Positions 10,333-20,829 of a DNA stretch of 64,000 bases are shown piece by piece. The notes beneath the pieces were generated by a model. The model was not told where the DNA came from. It worked only from the letters and a program-made list of their open reading frames with translations, and did not search any database. The stretch's first letter is position 1. Each line of letters begins with the position of its first letter. Made by a program: the position numbers and the translations under genes. This DNA is from Conus ventricosus (lineage: Eukaryota; Mollusca; Gastropoda; Neogastropoda; Conidae), in assembly GCA_018398815.1 (NCBI GenBank), contig CM031616.1:37843496-37907495 (forward strand), given 5' to 3'.

Positions 10333-11799
10333 ATGGCAAAACGGGCCAAGAGAGCAAACACGTTACGTCGTTCATCTCTGAAGATTCCCGTTTCTGTCCG
10401 CCCCACTGACATGGTGCTGATGTTCCTGACAATGGGCCTGCTACTGATGCAGCCGGGGGACATCGAAGTGAATCCAGGGCCTCAGGATCTCGATCAGAAA
10501 CTGGATCAGCTCTCCCAGCAGATACAGACTGTGGTGAGTGGAATGAAGGAGCTGAAGAAACAAACTGCTTATTCACACCACGCCACAACACAAGACATGT
10601 CAACTATCAAGAACTCGTTGTCCACACTCAACATATATGTCAAGAGCAACAGCAAAAATATTGACTGTTTGATCAGAAAGGTGAAAGACTCTGAAAAGCG
10701 TGTGCATATCCTTCAGCAGAAAGTCGATCATCTTCAGGCTAACGAACGGCGTAAGAACGTTAAAATAACCGGCATCAAAGAAGAAAGCACGGAATCTTCT
10801 GACTCACTGCTTTCTACAGTGGTCCAGACTATGAACAAATATCTCGACTCAAATTGTTTCAAGAATGACGACGTCGACGAAGCTTACCATGTTGGTAGAC
10901 CGATCAGTTCACGCGCTAGACCCGTCATCGTCAGCTTCCGAAGATTTAATCACACAATGATGATGATGAAGAACAAAGAAGCCAGAAAAATGATGGAGAA
11001 AGATGGCGTTAAGATTGGTCCTGACTACACGCCGCAACAACGTGAGCAGCTGAAGTCTTTGTGGGAGAACAACCAACGTGGCTACTTGAGACCAGGCAAG
11101 ATCGTCGCTGCTGGGGTTGTTAATCCCCAGCCACGCCCCAGACCTAGCTACTCTGAAGCTGAAGCCGAAGAGGACATCGCAGAATCCAGGGGCATTGGGA
11201 CGAGTCTGGCAGCCTTAATCAATGACAAGTATAACCGAGACTGGGACTGGGACATGCAGAAGGAGGCAGAATTCATCCGTGAGCATCCCAGCAACTCAGG
11301 ACTGCAGGACGACGACCTGAGGAGCCTGGCCCCCTCTCAACGTGACCCCGAGGACAACAGCACTCAGCCCCCACCTCATCGACCGGACCATGACAACTCT
11401 ACCGCCGATATGACCAATAGCGGCGACTTCCCTGCTCTTCAGCCAGCTACAACCAGCACAGCTGCTGCTACTGCACGAGTGCCTCTCGGGGGCGGCAGTG
11501 GTGGTAGTCGTCATCTGCAACAGTGTGCTGACCACATCACCATGCATGTGGAGTCGGGCGGAGGCACCGTTACTGATACCTTGCACCCAGCCGGTGCAGA
11601 GGTTGTCCAGCACGACTACCCCCGTGGCACCAGACACCTTGATGAAACGGAGAGGCTTCACGGCATTAGAGGTCATCCATCAGATTCCTGTGACGAGGTG
11701 GATCCTGTCCGCTCCCAGGGTGCAGTCACACGTGGCAAATACAGACAGCAACAACTACGTTTCGATTCTCCACGGGCATCTGCGACCCTTGATGCCTGA
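10333..11799 (+). CDS. CR1-like ORF1: hydrophobic leader with 2A peptide, coiled coil, RRM-like domain
   Basis: Open frame from an upstream Met-like codon at 10252; the ATG at 10333 (MAKRAKRANTLRRSS) is a better start. Counting from it, about residues 27-40 are hydrophobic (MVLMFLTMGLLLMQ), immediately followed by PGDIEVNPGP (10453-10482), a 2A ribosome-skipping consensus (D-x-E-x-N-P-G-P). Then comes a Gln/Lys-rich coiled coil (LDQKLDQLSQQIQ to VHILQQKVDHLQ), an RRM-like core of the Transposase_22 kind (ERRKNVKITGIKEES, RPVIVSF) and a Ser/Pro-rich acidic end. It should bind element RNA as a chaperone/RNP protein. The last 100 residues look compositionally odd and may be frameshifted. Confidence 0.75.
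   Translation: MAKRAKRANTLRRSSLKIPVSVRPTDMVLMFLTMGLLLMQPGDIEVNPGPQDLDQKLDQLSQQIQTVVSGMKELKKQTAYSHHATTQDMSTIKNSLSTLNIYVKSNSKNIDCLIRKVKDSEKRVHILQQKVDHLQANERRKNVKITGIKEESTESSDSLLSTVVQTMNKYLDSNCFKNDDVDEAYHVGRPISSRARPVIVSFRRFNHTMMMMKNKEARKMMEKDGVKIGPDYTPQQREQLKSLWENNQRGYLRPGKIVAAGVVNPQPRPRPSYSEAEAEEDIAESRGIGTSLAALINDKYNRDWDWDMQKEAEFIREHPSNSGLQDDDLRSLAPSQRDPEDNSTQPPPHRPDHDNSTADMTNSGDFPALQPATTSTAAATARVPLGGGSGGSRHLQQCADHITMHVESGGGTVTDTLHPAGAEVVQHDYPRGTRHLDETERLHGIRGHPSDSCDEVDPVRSQGAVTRGKYRQQQLRFDSPRASATLDA
10453..10482 (+). other. 2A ribosome-skipping motif (PGDIEVNPGP)
   Basis: G-D-I-E-V-N-P-G-P matches the G-D-[VI]-E-x-N-P-G-P consensus with all invariant residues. In known cases the ribosome fails to form the Gly-Pro bond, releasing the upstream peptide. 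Here the upstream part is a hydrophobic leader, an arrangement described for CR1-like elements of sea urchins and molluscs, where uncleaved product may be secreted. Confidence 0.8.
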
Positions 11800-11847
11800 C
11801 GCCATGGCCAGCCCGGTGTTGACAACAAACATGCACCAACACATACA

Positions 11848-13868
11848 CTTGCAAGTACACACAGGCCTACACATGCTAGTACACCTACTCTTTTGAAGAT
11901 ACTGAATTATAATGTTGGGGGAATTGCAAATAAGGTAGGCAACTGTGACTTTATCAGTTTCCTAAACACTTATGACATAATATGTTTAACAGAAACCTTT
12001 GTAGGTGATAGTTTTGAAATGAATGTTATGAAAGATTTTGTATTATTTTCAGCACCGGCTAAGAAACTTAGTAGACAAGGTAGGAAAAGTGGAGGAGTGA
12101 TGGTGCTGGTACGTAACTGTTTCACTAATTATTTTAAACGCATCAGTGTGAACCTTGACAACTTTGTCGTGTTAGAAATGTCAGCTAACCTTTTTGCTTC
12201 TGAAAAACCAGTTATGTGCATTTTCTTTTACATTCCTCCTCGGGACTCACCTGCATACGCTCAGTCCGATATGGGCGTTGGTATTGATTTAATCGAACAC
12301 TGTTTAGCAGTGCTGATAGAGAAAAAAATCAGATTTCTATATTTTGTTATGTGGCGATTCTAATGCCCGAACGGTGAGGACAACAGCCGTGAACTTGGCA
12401 CAAACTGGACAGCGAGTGGTGTTGAAAATGACTATCTGGAAAGAACTTCGCAAGATTTGGAATTCAATCACTTTGGTTTGCAGTTGCTCAGCATGTGTGA
12501 CGCTATACAATGTTCAGTTCTTAATGGTGCTGCCCGCTTTCGCTTTCATGATAGTTTCACTTGTGTATCAACAACAGGATCAAGTACAATAGACTATTTT
12601 GTGTTGTCAAATGACTTATGTATTGAGAATGTTCTAGATTCATTGACAGTTGAAACTGCCTGTGTAGAGTCCGATCACTTGCCTGTGTCCCTGGTTCTTA
12701 AAGTAGCATTGCCATTTACCACGAGAAGTGATCACTGTGCCAGGGCTCAGTGGGTTTATAAGTATGTGTGGAATGCGGAAGAAACAGATACGTTCCTTAA
12801 ATGCTTTCTTAGCGTTGATACACAAGCTAAATTAAAATACAGCTGTTAGGTTGATTAATGTTGATATAAACTTGGCGCTTCAGGTATTTGTAGATTGTTT
12901 GACTAGTTCCAGTGTTTGTATGAAAAAGAAAGTTAAATTGGGCGGGCCCCTTACTAATGAGACATGGTTTGACAAAGATTGCTCTCATACTCGTAAGGAA
13001 ACCAGATTGAAACTTCGATCATTTATGCGCACGCGTGACCCAGGTGACAGGCACACATATGTTGAGGCACGTAAAGAATACAAATCACTTTTGGAACATA
13101 AATGTAAACGATTCAAGGCGGATAAAGCCCAGCTCCTCTCAGATACTTTGCACAATCCTAAAATGTTTTGGAAAGAGTTAAAGGCGTGCTCCGGTCTGTC
13201 AAGAAAGCAGACCACCCCAAAGAGCATCTCGACATATGAATGGCAGAATCATTTTATGAATGTATTCCAGTCTAATCTGGCTGATCAAACGAGCAACTTT
13301 AATCTGCCAATATACAGCTTGACCCGCTAGACGATAAAATCACGAGTGATGAGGTACAAAGAGCTATAAAATCGTTTAAAAACGGAAAGTCAAGTGGCCA
13401 AGATGAAATTATTGCTGAAATGCTGAAAACAGCGGGAACCCATGTTGTCCACTTTTTGACTGAATACTTCAACGATATTTTTGATAAAGGCCAGTACCCT
13501 GAAATGTGGTCAAGTGCTGTAATAGTCTCCATTTTAAAAAAAAGGCAACCCCCGTGTCACCGACAATTATAGGGAATATCGCTTCTGAGCTTACTTGGTA
13601 AATGCTACACCTCAATCCTCAATAAAAGACTTTACAACTGGCTGGAAGTGAATGAAAAAATTGGAAAAACGCAGGCAGGTTTTAGACGAGGTTATTCAAC
13701 CTCAGATCACGTATTTACGTTGTATGCTTTAACGCAGAAGTACTTGTCTAGACCTGGTGGTAAGCTTTATGTCGCCTTTATCGATCTCCAAAAAGCGTTT
13801 GATACAATTAAGCGTGACACTCTGCTTGGGTCATTACACAGGGCAGGTGTATCATTCAAATTTTTGAA
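11848..13868 (+). pseudogene. CR1-like ORF2 remnant: endonuclease and N-terminal reverse transcriptase
   Basis: The APE endonuclease begins at about 11893 (KILNYNVGGIANKVG) with the catalytic Glu in CLTETFV, GGVMVLVR, the Asp/Asn motif GDSNAR (12354) and the terminal SDHLPVSL (12677). A linker (12851-13330) leads to RT: SGQDEIIAEMLK, PEMWSSAVIVSILKK (13500), QAGFRRGYSTSDHV (13670) and motif A FIDLQKAFDTIKRDTLL (13780). At least four frame breaks (near 12350, 12450, 12850, 13330, 13540) disrupt it. RT motifs after A are absent because the sequence switches to repeat S at 13869. Confidence 0.75.
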
Positions 13869-14806
13869 CGCTGTCACACTGTCACTTTTGCACACGCGCA
13901 TTCATGACAGCATTTACTCCATACGCACACGCAATCTTTCCAAACAACCAAAAGGCGCACTGCCGAATGTTTTTTCTTCTTCCCCTCTCCTTCGGGAAAA
14001 TATTTTACTAAATCACATCAACAACTTATAAACAGATTTTACACATGTATCTCTCTTTACACTGAGAGATAAATTAATCCATTCCAGCTTCTATAAAGCC
14101 ATGGCCTTCACATTACATTAGCCCCAAAAAATCCAGACCAGGAGAATAAATAACTCCTGTACTCACTGATGCCCTGCCTGCATCAAGTATAAGATTCCAT
14201 ACTTTCCCGATTCCCTGTCTCTCTTAGACATCGTATCGCCCCCTTGAATTCTCTCGTCACTGGAGATATGAGTTTCGACTTCTCTCCTCGACTTCTTCTG
14301 TCCCTTGAGAAATGACGAGTTCCAACTCCTCTCCATGGAGTTGGTACTTGCTGGGGCTGAACTACTGGTGTGTTCCCCACACCATGGCCATCTTTAACCA
14401 CCTCACGGGGTGAAAGGTGAAGGGCGAAGGGTGAAGGGTGAAGGGCTGGTAATGACTGGTCAGCAAGAGGACCAACGTCCTGACAGGTTCGAGTCTCTAG
14501 GCCATCTGCTGGGCTAAAACCGATTCTTTCCTCCCTCCTCCTAGTGAGTGCATACTCAGTGTTCAAAACACATGACCAGCACCTTACCAGCCCTTGTTAA
14601 ACTATCACTCAGTGGTCACTTTCACCCAATGACCACGTTGTTTCTTTAATGAGTCGTTCTCACAATTATTTGGGGACGCCCGCTACACTAGTCAAGCCAC
14701 ATGTATTCTTCCTCTTTAGTTGTGGCATGGGGAAATGATTCATATCACTAACTACATGTGATGGAGCGTCACATGCCTTGATGTGAGGCACGTCACATGA
14801 CACCCC
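13869..14806 (+). mobile_element. Repeat S, copy 1
   Basis: Starts with CTGTCACACTGTCACTTTT and matches 17895-19055 in the same orientation to ACATGACACCCC. Shared landmarks: ACAGCATTTACTCCATACG, a hairpin TATCTCTC-loop-GAGAGATA, a purine block of GTGAAGG repeats near 14410-14445, AACACATGACCAGCACC, TGGGACGCCCGCTACACTAG. Copy 1 lacks about 110 bases present in copy 2. No transposase or RT is visible and no terminal inverted repeats are evident; the short N-terminal frame is a chimera with the CR1 RT. Likely a non-autonomous element or LINE 3' region. Confidence 0.65.
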
Positions 14807-14890
14807 ATCCTGGGGTGAAAAATTTTCTCCGAAATTTTTTTAAAGGATATACTATTGCACTTAAACACATCTTCAGCATGAATCTCAAGT

Positions 14891-15890
14891 NNNNNNNNNN
14901 NNNNNNNNNNNNNNNNNNNNNNNNNNNNNNNNNNNNNNNNNNNNNNNNNNNNNNNNNNNNNNNNNNNNNNNNNNNNNNNNNNNNNNNNNNNNNNNNNNNN
15001 NNNNNNNNNNNNNNNNNNNNNNNNNNNNNNNNNNNNNNNNNNNNNNNNNNNNNNNNNNNNNNNNNNNNNNNNNNNNNNNNNNNNNNNNNNNNNNNNNNNN
15101 NNNNNNNNNNNNNNNNNNNNNNNNNNNNNNNNNNNNNNNNNNNNNNNNNNNNNNNNNNNNNNNNNNNNNNNNNNNNNNNNNNNNNNNNNNNNNNNNNNNN
15201 NNNNNNNNNNNNNNNNNNNNNNNNNNNNNNNNNNNNNNNNNNNNNNNNNNNNNNNNNNNNNNNNNNNNNNNNNNNNNNNNNNNNNNNNNNNNNNNNNNNN
15301 NNNNNNNNNNNNNNNNNNNNNNNNNNNNNNNNNNNNNNNNNNNNNNNNNNNNNNNNNNNNNNNNNNNNNNNNNNNNNNNNNNNNNNNNNNNNNNNNNNNN
15401 NNNNNNNNNNNNNNNNNNNNNNNNNNNNNNNNNNNNNNNNNNNNNNNNNNNNNNNNNNNNNNNNNNNNNNNNNNNNNNNNNNNNNNNNNNNNNNNNNNNN
15501 NNNNNNNNNNNNNNNNNNNNNNNNNNNNNNNNNNNNNNNNNNNNNNNNNNNNNNNNNNNNNNNNNNNNNNNNNNNNNNNNNNNNNNNNNNNNNNNNNNNN
15601 NNNNNNNNNNNNNNNNNNNNNNNNNNNNNNNNNNNNNNNNNNNNNNNNNNNNNNNNNNNNNNNNNNNNNNNNNNNNNNNNNNNNNNNNNNNNNNNNNNNN
15701 NNNNNNNNNNNNNNNNNNNNNNNNNNNNNNNNNNNNNNNNNNNNNNNNNNNNNNNNNNNNNNNNNNNNNNNNNNNNNNNNNNNNNNNNNNNNNNNNNNNN
15801 NNNNNNNNNNNNNNNNNNNNNNNNNNNNNNNNNNNNNNNNNNNNNNNNNNNNNNNNNNNNNNNNNNNNNNNNNNNNNNNNNNNNNNNNNN
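14891..15890. other. Assembly gap of exactly 1000 N
   Basis: A fixed-length N block, so a scaffold placeholder of unknown true size. The two open frames that span it are artefacts. Confidence 1.
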
Positions 15891-15965
15891 GTGGGGGTGG
15901 GGTGGGGGGTGGGGGACGTCGTGGGGGGGGGTGGGGGACGTGGCGTGGTGGGTGGGGTGCGGACG
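15891..15965 (+). repeat. G-rich tract at the gap edge
   Basis: Runs of three to nine G separated by T or AC (GTGGGGGTGGGGTGGGGGGT), able to form G-quadruplex DNA. Its position at the gap suggests the tract stopped sequencing or assembly. Confidence 0.8.
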
Positions 15966-16065
15966 TGCGGAAAAAAAGTTGAAGCAGGACGTTGAAGCGA
16001 AGCAGTGAAGCCAGTAATCACAGCAATATATACCAAGTCATGAAGTGCTTGGTGGAAATTCAAGG

Positions 16066-16345
16066 CAGTCAACTCTAAACAAACCCGACCGCTCCTGCAT
16101 GAGCGGTATCTAAAAATAGATCTTACGTCAGTGGTAGGCCTGCAGTGGTCTTACAGTCGCGCGCACTGTTGCTAAAGCAGCCAACTCTAAACAGCCCCGA
16201 CCGCTCCTGCATGAGCGGTATCTAAAAATAGATCTTACGTCAGTGAAGAAACGGCTTGCCACTGTGACCTTTGACTGCTCTAGGGTAGAGCGCTGGAAAA
16301 CGGCTTGCTACTGTGACCTTGGCCGCTCTAGGGTGGAGCGTTAGT
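16066..16345. repeat. Two nested tandem duplications with a palindrome
   Basis: CAACTCTAAACA-(A/G)CCC-GACCGCTCCTGC and the next 50 bases occur at 16069 and 16181 (about 112 bp apart). Each contains ACCGCTCCTGCATGAGCGGT, a perfect 7-bp stem around CTGCAT. A second pair of about 52 bp (AACGGCTTGC-ACTGTGACC, then GCTCTAGGGT-GAGCG) sits at 16250 and 16302. Nothing coding is seen. The hairpin spacing could be a transposon subterminal region, unproven. Confidence 0.8.
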
Positions 16346-17560
16346 TCTCTGATCGCTTGCCCTAGTTTGCTGCGCCCCTCTTTTCTTAACCGGGCTTGCA
16401 ACTGGGTTACAGCAGTAATTGCTGTAGCCAAGCTTTTATGGCAGCTCTAACCGCCAGTAGTAGTACATCCGGCATTGTATATTTAAAGCATTTATATGAA
16501 GATAGTGCTAGCCACACACTACTCCTCTCCATACTGGTAAATGTACTAAGGTCTGCCTAACCCTATCTAGTTTGTTTGCCAGAACATTCGAAAATCGCCA
16601 TTCAGTTGCATAAGGGCACCCTTGAAGGCAGATAAACTGGTTAAAATTAGAAAAGTAGAAAAGTATAAAACATCTTAATACACAGATCAGCTTGCCCCAT
16701 AAACACTGAATCTGTAGTTAACAATCAATCAAGTCTAATACAAACAAACTGAGAACATTTTCACTTGGGAGGAACAGCAAAAATGTTTCAACTATAAGAT
16801 TTTAGCATACGAATCAGCCGTGTTTACCTCCGCCTTAAGAAATGAACGCCATGTTTTTTAAACATTGGCTTTAGCTGTCTCAAGCCAGCTCCCAACAATC
16901 AACGCGTGATGGTTTGTTTTGCTTCGGCCACTTTCGACAATGCAGCGCCATTTATTAGATAAGGAACCATCTCATCAATAGTCAAACACGTATTAAAACT
17001 GGCTACATCTTGTTTCATTTCCTTGAACCAACAAACCTTTAAGATAGTCGTTCATTTCCAAAGCAGTTAGTTCACTTTTTTCATTTTCTAAAAAACAATC
17101 TCTCCGGTTTCACAACAATGCTTCGCCTAATTCTTTCAACAAATACTCTAACATGCAGTTAAAGTAAAACTTATGGCCACAAATATCACAAACCTGTTCT
17201 TCAGTAACGTTTTAGCCATTTTAAAATAACACAAGTAAAACACAGTGGTCACAACAGAGCGCAGTCAAAACACAGCCTTCTTGTGCGGTGGCTCAAACAA
17301 CAATGGCGACCCCAGTCGTGTCGCGTGACAGCCTCGATACGGCGTGTCGACGTGGCAATCTAGAATTTTCCAAATCATTTTCTGATGCAATGTTGTGCAA
17401 CCCAGCCGAGTGTGCTTCGTTTACACAGCGCAGGCTAGGCGCTCTGGTTGCAAACTGCCGCGAGCCGTAAATTAAGTGATTAGGTTTCAGCCCCGTGTCT
17501 GCCTGTCTGTGTACAAAGTTTGTAGGTGGAAATTAGTCAGAAGAAGTGTGCGGATTTTAT
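16346..17560. other. Mostly unique sequence with an unidentified coding relic
   Basis: No intact gene. The only coding-like signal is the minus-strand relic at 16992-17213; the rest is A/T-rich. A short plus-strand frame at 17288 has no recognisable family. Confidence 0.5.
16992..17213 (-). pseudogene. Degenerate ORF with a CxxC...C motif
   Basis: Minus strand reads NVTEEQVCDICGHKFYFNCM followed by LEYLLKELGEALL and a stop, then in a shifted frame ENEKSELTALEMNDYLKGLL, GNETRCSQF and TAA at 16992. The Cys spacing (C-x2-C-x7-C) looks like half a zinc finger. I cannot name the family; a transposon-encoded DNA-binding protein is possible. Confidence 0.3.
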
Positions 17561-17894
17561 GACATTAACTGAGAGAGAGAGAAAGAGAAAGAAGTGTGTG
17601 TGTGTGTGTGTGTGTGTGTTAGTGTGCCTTGTGTGTGTCTTAGTGTGTGTGAGTGTGTGCATGGGCGCCTCTCTGTCTGTCTGTCTGTCTGTCTCTCTCT
17701 GTCTCTCTCTCTCTCTGTCTGCTGTCTGTCTTCTGTTCTGAGGGCAACTTGACCTTAACGGGCTTGTCAGGTTGCCGCGATTCTCTCTCTCTCTCTCTTC
17801 CGCCACAGAAAAAGGCGGCTTTTAGGCCACTTTCGCCAAAAACTCGGTGGTGAAGCAAGTGAGTTAGAATTGGTAAAATGCTGTTCTCTCGGGT
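17561..17894. repeat. (GA)n/(GT)n/(CT)n microsatellite cluster
   Basis: Short GA run at 17570-17595, imperfect (GT)n at 17596-17660, imperfect (CTGT)n/(CT)n at 17670-17725 and a (CT)n at 17782-17798, with no gene. Confidence 0.9.
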
Positions 17895-19055
17895 CACCAC
17901 TGTCACACTGTCATTTTTGCACCCGCGCATTCATGACAGCATTTACTCCATACGCACACGCAATCTTTCCAATCAACCAAAAGCGCACTACCGAATGTTT
18001 TTCTTCTCCCCCTCTCCTTCAGGAAAACACTTTACTAAATCACATCAACAACTTGTAAACAGATTTTACACATGTATCTCTCTTTACACTGAGAGATAAA
18101 TTAATCTTCACACATGTATCTCTCTTACACTGAGAGAAAAAATAATCTTCACACATGTATCTCTCTTTACACTGAGAGATAAAATAATCTAGTTCCGCTT
18201 CTATAAAGCCATGGCCTTCACATTCCAGTAGCCCCCAAAAAAAACCAAACCAGGAAGTAAATAGCTCCTGTACTCACTGATGCCCTGCCTGCATCAAGTA
18301 AAAGCTTTCATGCTTTCCCGATTCCCGTCTTTCTTAGACATCGGATTTCCCCCTTGAATTATCTCATCACTGGAGATATGAGTCTCGCCTTCTCTTCCTC
18401 GACTTCTTCTGTCCCTTGAGAACGGACGAGTTCCAACTCCTCTCCCTGGAGTTGGTACTTGCTGGGCTGAACTACCGTGTGTTCCCCCACCATGGCCATC
18501 TTCAACCACCTCACGGGTGAAAGGTGAAGGGTGAAGGGCGAAGGTAAAGGGTGAAGGTGAAGGGCTGAAACACGAATAAGGTTCGTGTAAGTAACCTGCT
18601 TCCCAATTCAACATATGAATTCTTTCCTTTCCTTTTCTTTAAGTTTTCCCCCCTGTAGCTTTCCCCAACTATCTATCGCTCACCTGGTAATGACTGGTTA
18701 GCAGAGAGGACCAACGTCCTGACAGGTTCGAGTCTCTAGGCCATCTGCTGGCTAAAACTGATTCTTTCCTCCCTCCTCCTAGTGAGTGCATACTCAGTGT
18801 TCAAAACACATGACCAGCACCTTACCTTACCACCCTTGTTAAACTATCACTCAGTGGTCACTTTCACCCAATGACCATGTTTGTTTCTTTAATGAGTATA
18901 TCTCACAATTATTTTGGGACGCCCGCTACACTAGTCAAGCCACACATGAATATTCTTCCTTTCTAGTAGTGGCATGGGGAAATGATTCATATCACTAAAC
19001 TACATGCGATGGAGCATCACATGCCTTGATGTGAGGCTACGTCACATGACACCCC
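17895..19055 (+). mobile_element. Repeat S, copy 2
   Basis: Direct-repeat partner of 13869-14806, here not fused to a LINE. It carries three copies of the hairpin unit where copy 1 has one, plus about 110 bases (18570-18690) missing from copy 1. Its right end runs directly into the 46-bp minisatellite, whose first unit begins at the ACACCCC where the two S copies stop matching. Confidence 0.65.
18066..18192. repeat. Hairpin iterons: TATCTCTC...GAGAGATA, three units
   Basis: Three units of about 45 bp (ACACATGTATCTCTCTT(T)ACACTGAGAGA-A), each with an 8-bp inverted repeat around TTTACACT. Copy 1 of S has a single unit at 14040-14072, so the array expanded only here. Confidence 0.85.
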
Positions 19056-19605
19056 TCTGTGAGGGACCTCCACGTGTGTGCGGGCGGTGGGGGCTTCTCT
19101 CCCTCTGTTAGGGACCTCCACGTGTGTGCGGGCGGTGGGGCGTCTCCCCTCTGTGAGGGACCTCCACGTGTGTGCGGGCGGTGGGGCGTCTCCCCTCTGT
19201 GAGGGACCTCCACGTGTGTGGCGGGCGGTGGGGCGTCTCCCCTCTGTGAGGGACCTCCATTGTGTGCGGGCGGTGGGGCGTCTCCCCTCTGTGAGGGACC
19301 TCCACGTGTGTGCGGGCGGTGGGGGCGTCTCCCCTCTGTTAGGGACCTCCACGTGTGTGCGGGCGTGGGCGTCTCCCCTCTGTTAGGGACCTCCACGTGT
19401 GTGCAGGCGGTGGGGGCGTCTCCCCTCTGTTAGGGACCTCCACGTGTGTGCGGGCGGTGGGGCGTCTCCCCTCTGTTAGGGACCTCCACGTGTGTGCGGG
19501 CGGTGGGGGCGTCTCCCCTCTGTTAGGGACCTCCACGTGTGGTGCGGGCGGTGGGGCGTCTCCCCTCTGTTAGGGACCTCCACGTGTGTGCGGGCGGTGG
19601 GGAGA
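19056..19605. repeat. 46-bp GC-rich minisatellite, 12 units
   Basis: Twelve units of 45-48 bp, each with GGGACCTCCACGTGTGTGCG and GGCGGTGGGG-CGTCTCCC. The sixth-base palindrome CACGTG occurs in eleven units (one reads CATTGT). Unit lengths vary by single G indels, so the long open frames on both strands are not evidence of coding. Confidence 0.95.
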
Positions 19606-19734
19606 TGACGTGTAGTTATAAACAACCCATTATCGTGTGTGTGTCGTTTACACACTCGTGGGAGTGTGTTACATACCCTGATACCCATGACCTCCCACTC
19701 CCCACTATCTCCCCCCCTCCCCCCCCCCCCCCCC

Positions 19735-19960
19735 CCCCCCGTCCTCTGTCTCCTCCTTGTCCTGCATGTAGACACATTATTGACGACGAGGAACACTTTC
19801 TGTTCCACTGTACTGCTATGATGAAGTGCGACAAACTGTTTATTTTTCCAGTTAGATATTATAATGAACAGACAAAATGGTCGCTGTCGTGTTATCAACA
19901 GATGATGAACTTGTAATTAAATCAGTTGCGAAACCATCGCGGAAGCATTGAAAATTAGAG
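19735..19960 (+). mobile_element. LINE C-terminal remnant with a CCHC-type zinc motif
   Basis: After a long poly-C run the plus strand reads CPACRHIIDDEEHFLFHCTA, a C-x2-C-x8-H-x4-C motif with the EHFLFHC signature typical of the last residues of Jockey/I/CR1-like LINE polyproteins, then FPVRYYNEQTKWSLS and a stop at 19916. Everything upstream is lost. Confidence 0.6.
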
Positions 19961-20829
19961 ACGATGAAGGACAGTGAAATTTAAGATAATACATTATATG
20001 AGATATATGAATGATAATATCATTCATCGCATGTGGATGAGATCAGTAAGATACAATGTCAGCATTTGATTGAGTAGATTGGCGAGTCAGTCTTACGTGG
20101 TTTTTTTTTGTTTTGTTTGTTTTGTTTTTGTGTGTGCTTTTTTTTTTAGCCTTGCTGTATTACTCCTGTGCGTGAGGTCATAATGGAAATGTTACCAATT
20201 TATTTGCTTTTGTTAACCTTTGATTTGATACACACTAGAATGAATGGTACTATTTGTTTGCAGGAAAGGAAGAGTAAAATGTTATTGTTCTGTAACCCCC
20301 CTCCCCCTTTGTCAAAAGACTCTTTGGTAATGACAGTAAAATATCAAAGTGTCTCACTCCCCCCGTGTGTGGTGTAAGTGTGTGTGTGTGAGCACGCGCG
20401 TGCGCATGCATGCGTGTGTGTGTGTAAGTGTGTGTGCGCGCGCAGCAGTATCTGTGTGCGTGTGTGTGTGTGTGTGCGTGTGCGTGTGTGTGTGTGTGTG
20501 TGTACACTAGCTTTTGATCCCGGTACCCACCTCATCCAATGCCCAATCTCCCTTCCACTTCCTCTGGTCTCTTTCTGTGTGTTACGTATGTAAAATCAAC
20601 TTATCTCCATCCATTCCTTCCCGCCTCGTCCATTGAAGTCAAGACTCAAAATGGGTCAAAAAAGAAAAAAAGAAGAAAAAAAATATATATATATACATAT
20701 ATGAGCACACAACTAATTAAAACATCTGTAAACACACCACAATTTCGTTAAAATCTTAGATCAAATAAAAATGTTGTGTCTTTCATAAACTGAAAACTCA
20801 CATCAAGAGGGATATCCATGAAAAAGATT
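19961..20829. other. AT-rich spacer with GT microsatellites
   Basis: No gene. T-rich runs near 20100-20150, an imperfect (GT)n/(GC)n stretch at 20375-20505 capable of Z-DNA, and an (AT)n at 20682-20700. The first 100 bases may be LINE 3' untranslated sequence. Confidence 0.7.

Larger units (their letters stand above)
10252..13868 (+). mobile_element. CR1-like LINE with 2A motif, truncated inside the reverse transcriptase
   Basis: The element contains an intact ORF1 (10333-11799) followed by endonuclease and reverse transcriptase remnants, all on the plus strand. ORF order, an APE-type endonuclease and the RT style fit the CR1/L2 superfamily. Identity breaks at 13868, just after RT motif A, where the sequence changes to repeat S (also at 17895). 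The RT catalytic YxDD block and the 3' end are missing, so the copy is dead. Confidence 0.8.

Noticed and set aside
14797..16072. Two long open frames of about 400 codons on both strands
   Set aside because: They consist almost entirely of the 1000-base N gap.
16066..16260. CRISPR-like array from short spaced palindromic repeats
   Set aside because: Only two repeats, large spacing, eukaryotic context.
19017..19573. Open frames with repeated EVPHRG or GRLPSVRDLHVC phrases
   Set aside because: Products of the 46-bp minisatellite; open on both strands and in several frames, with frame-breaking unit length changes.
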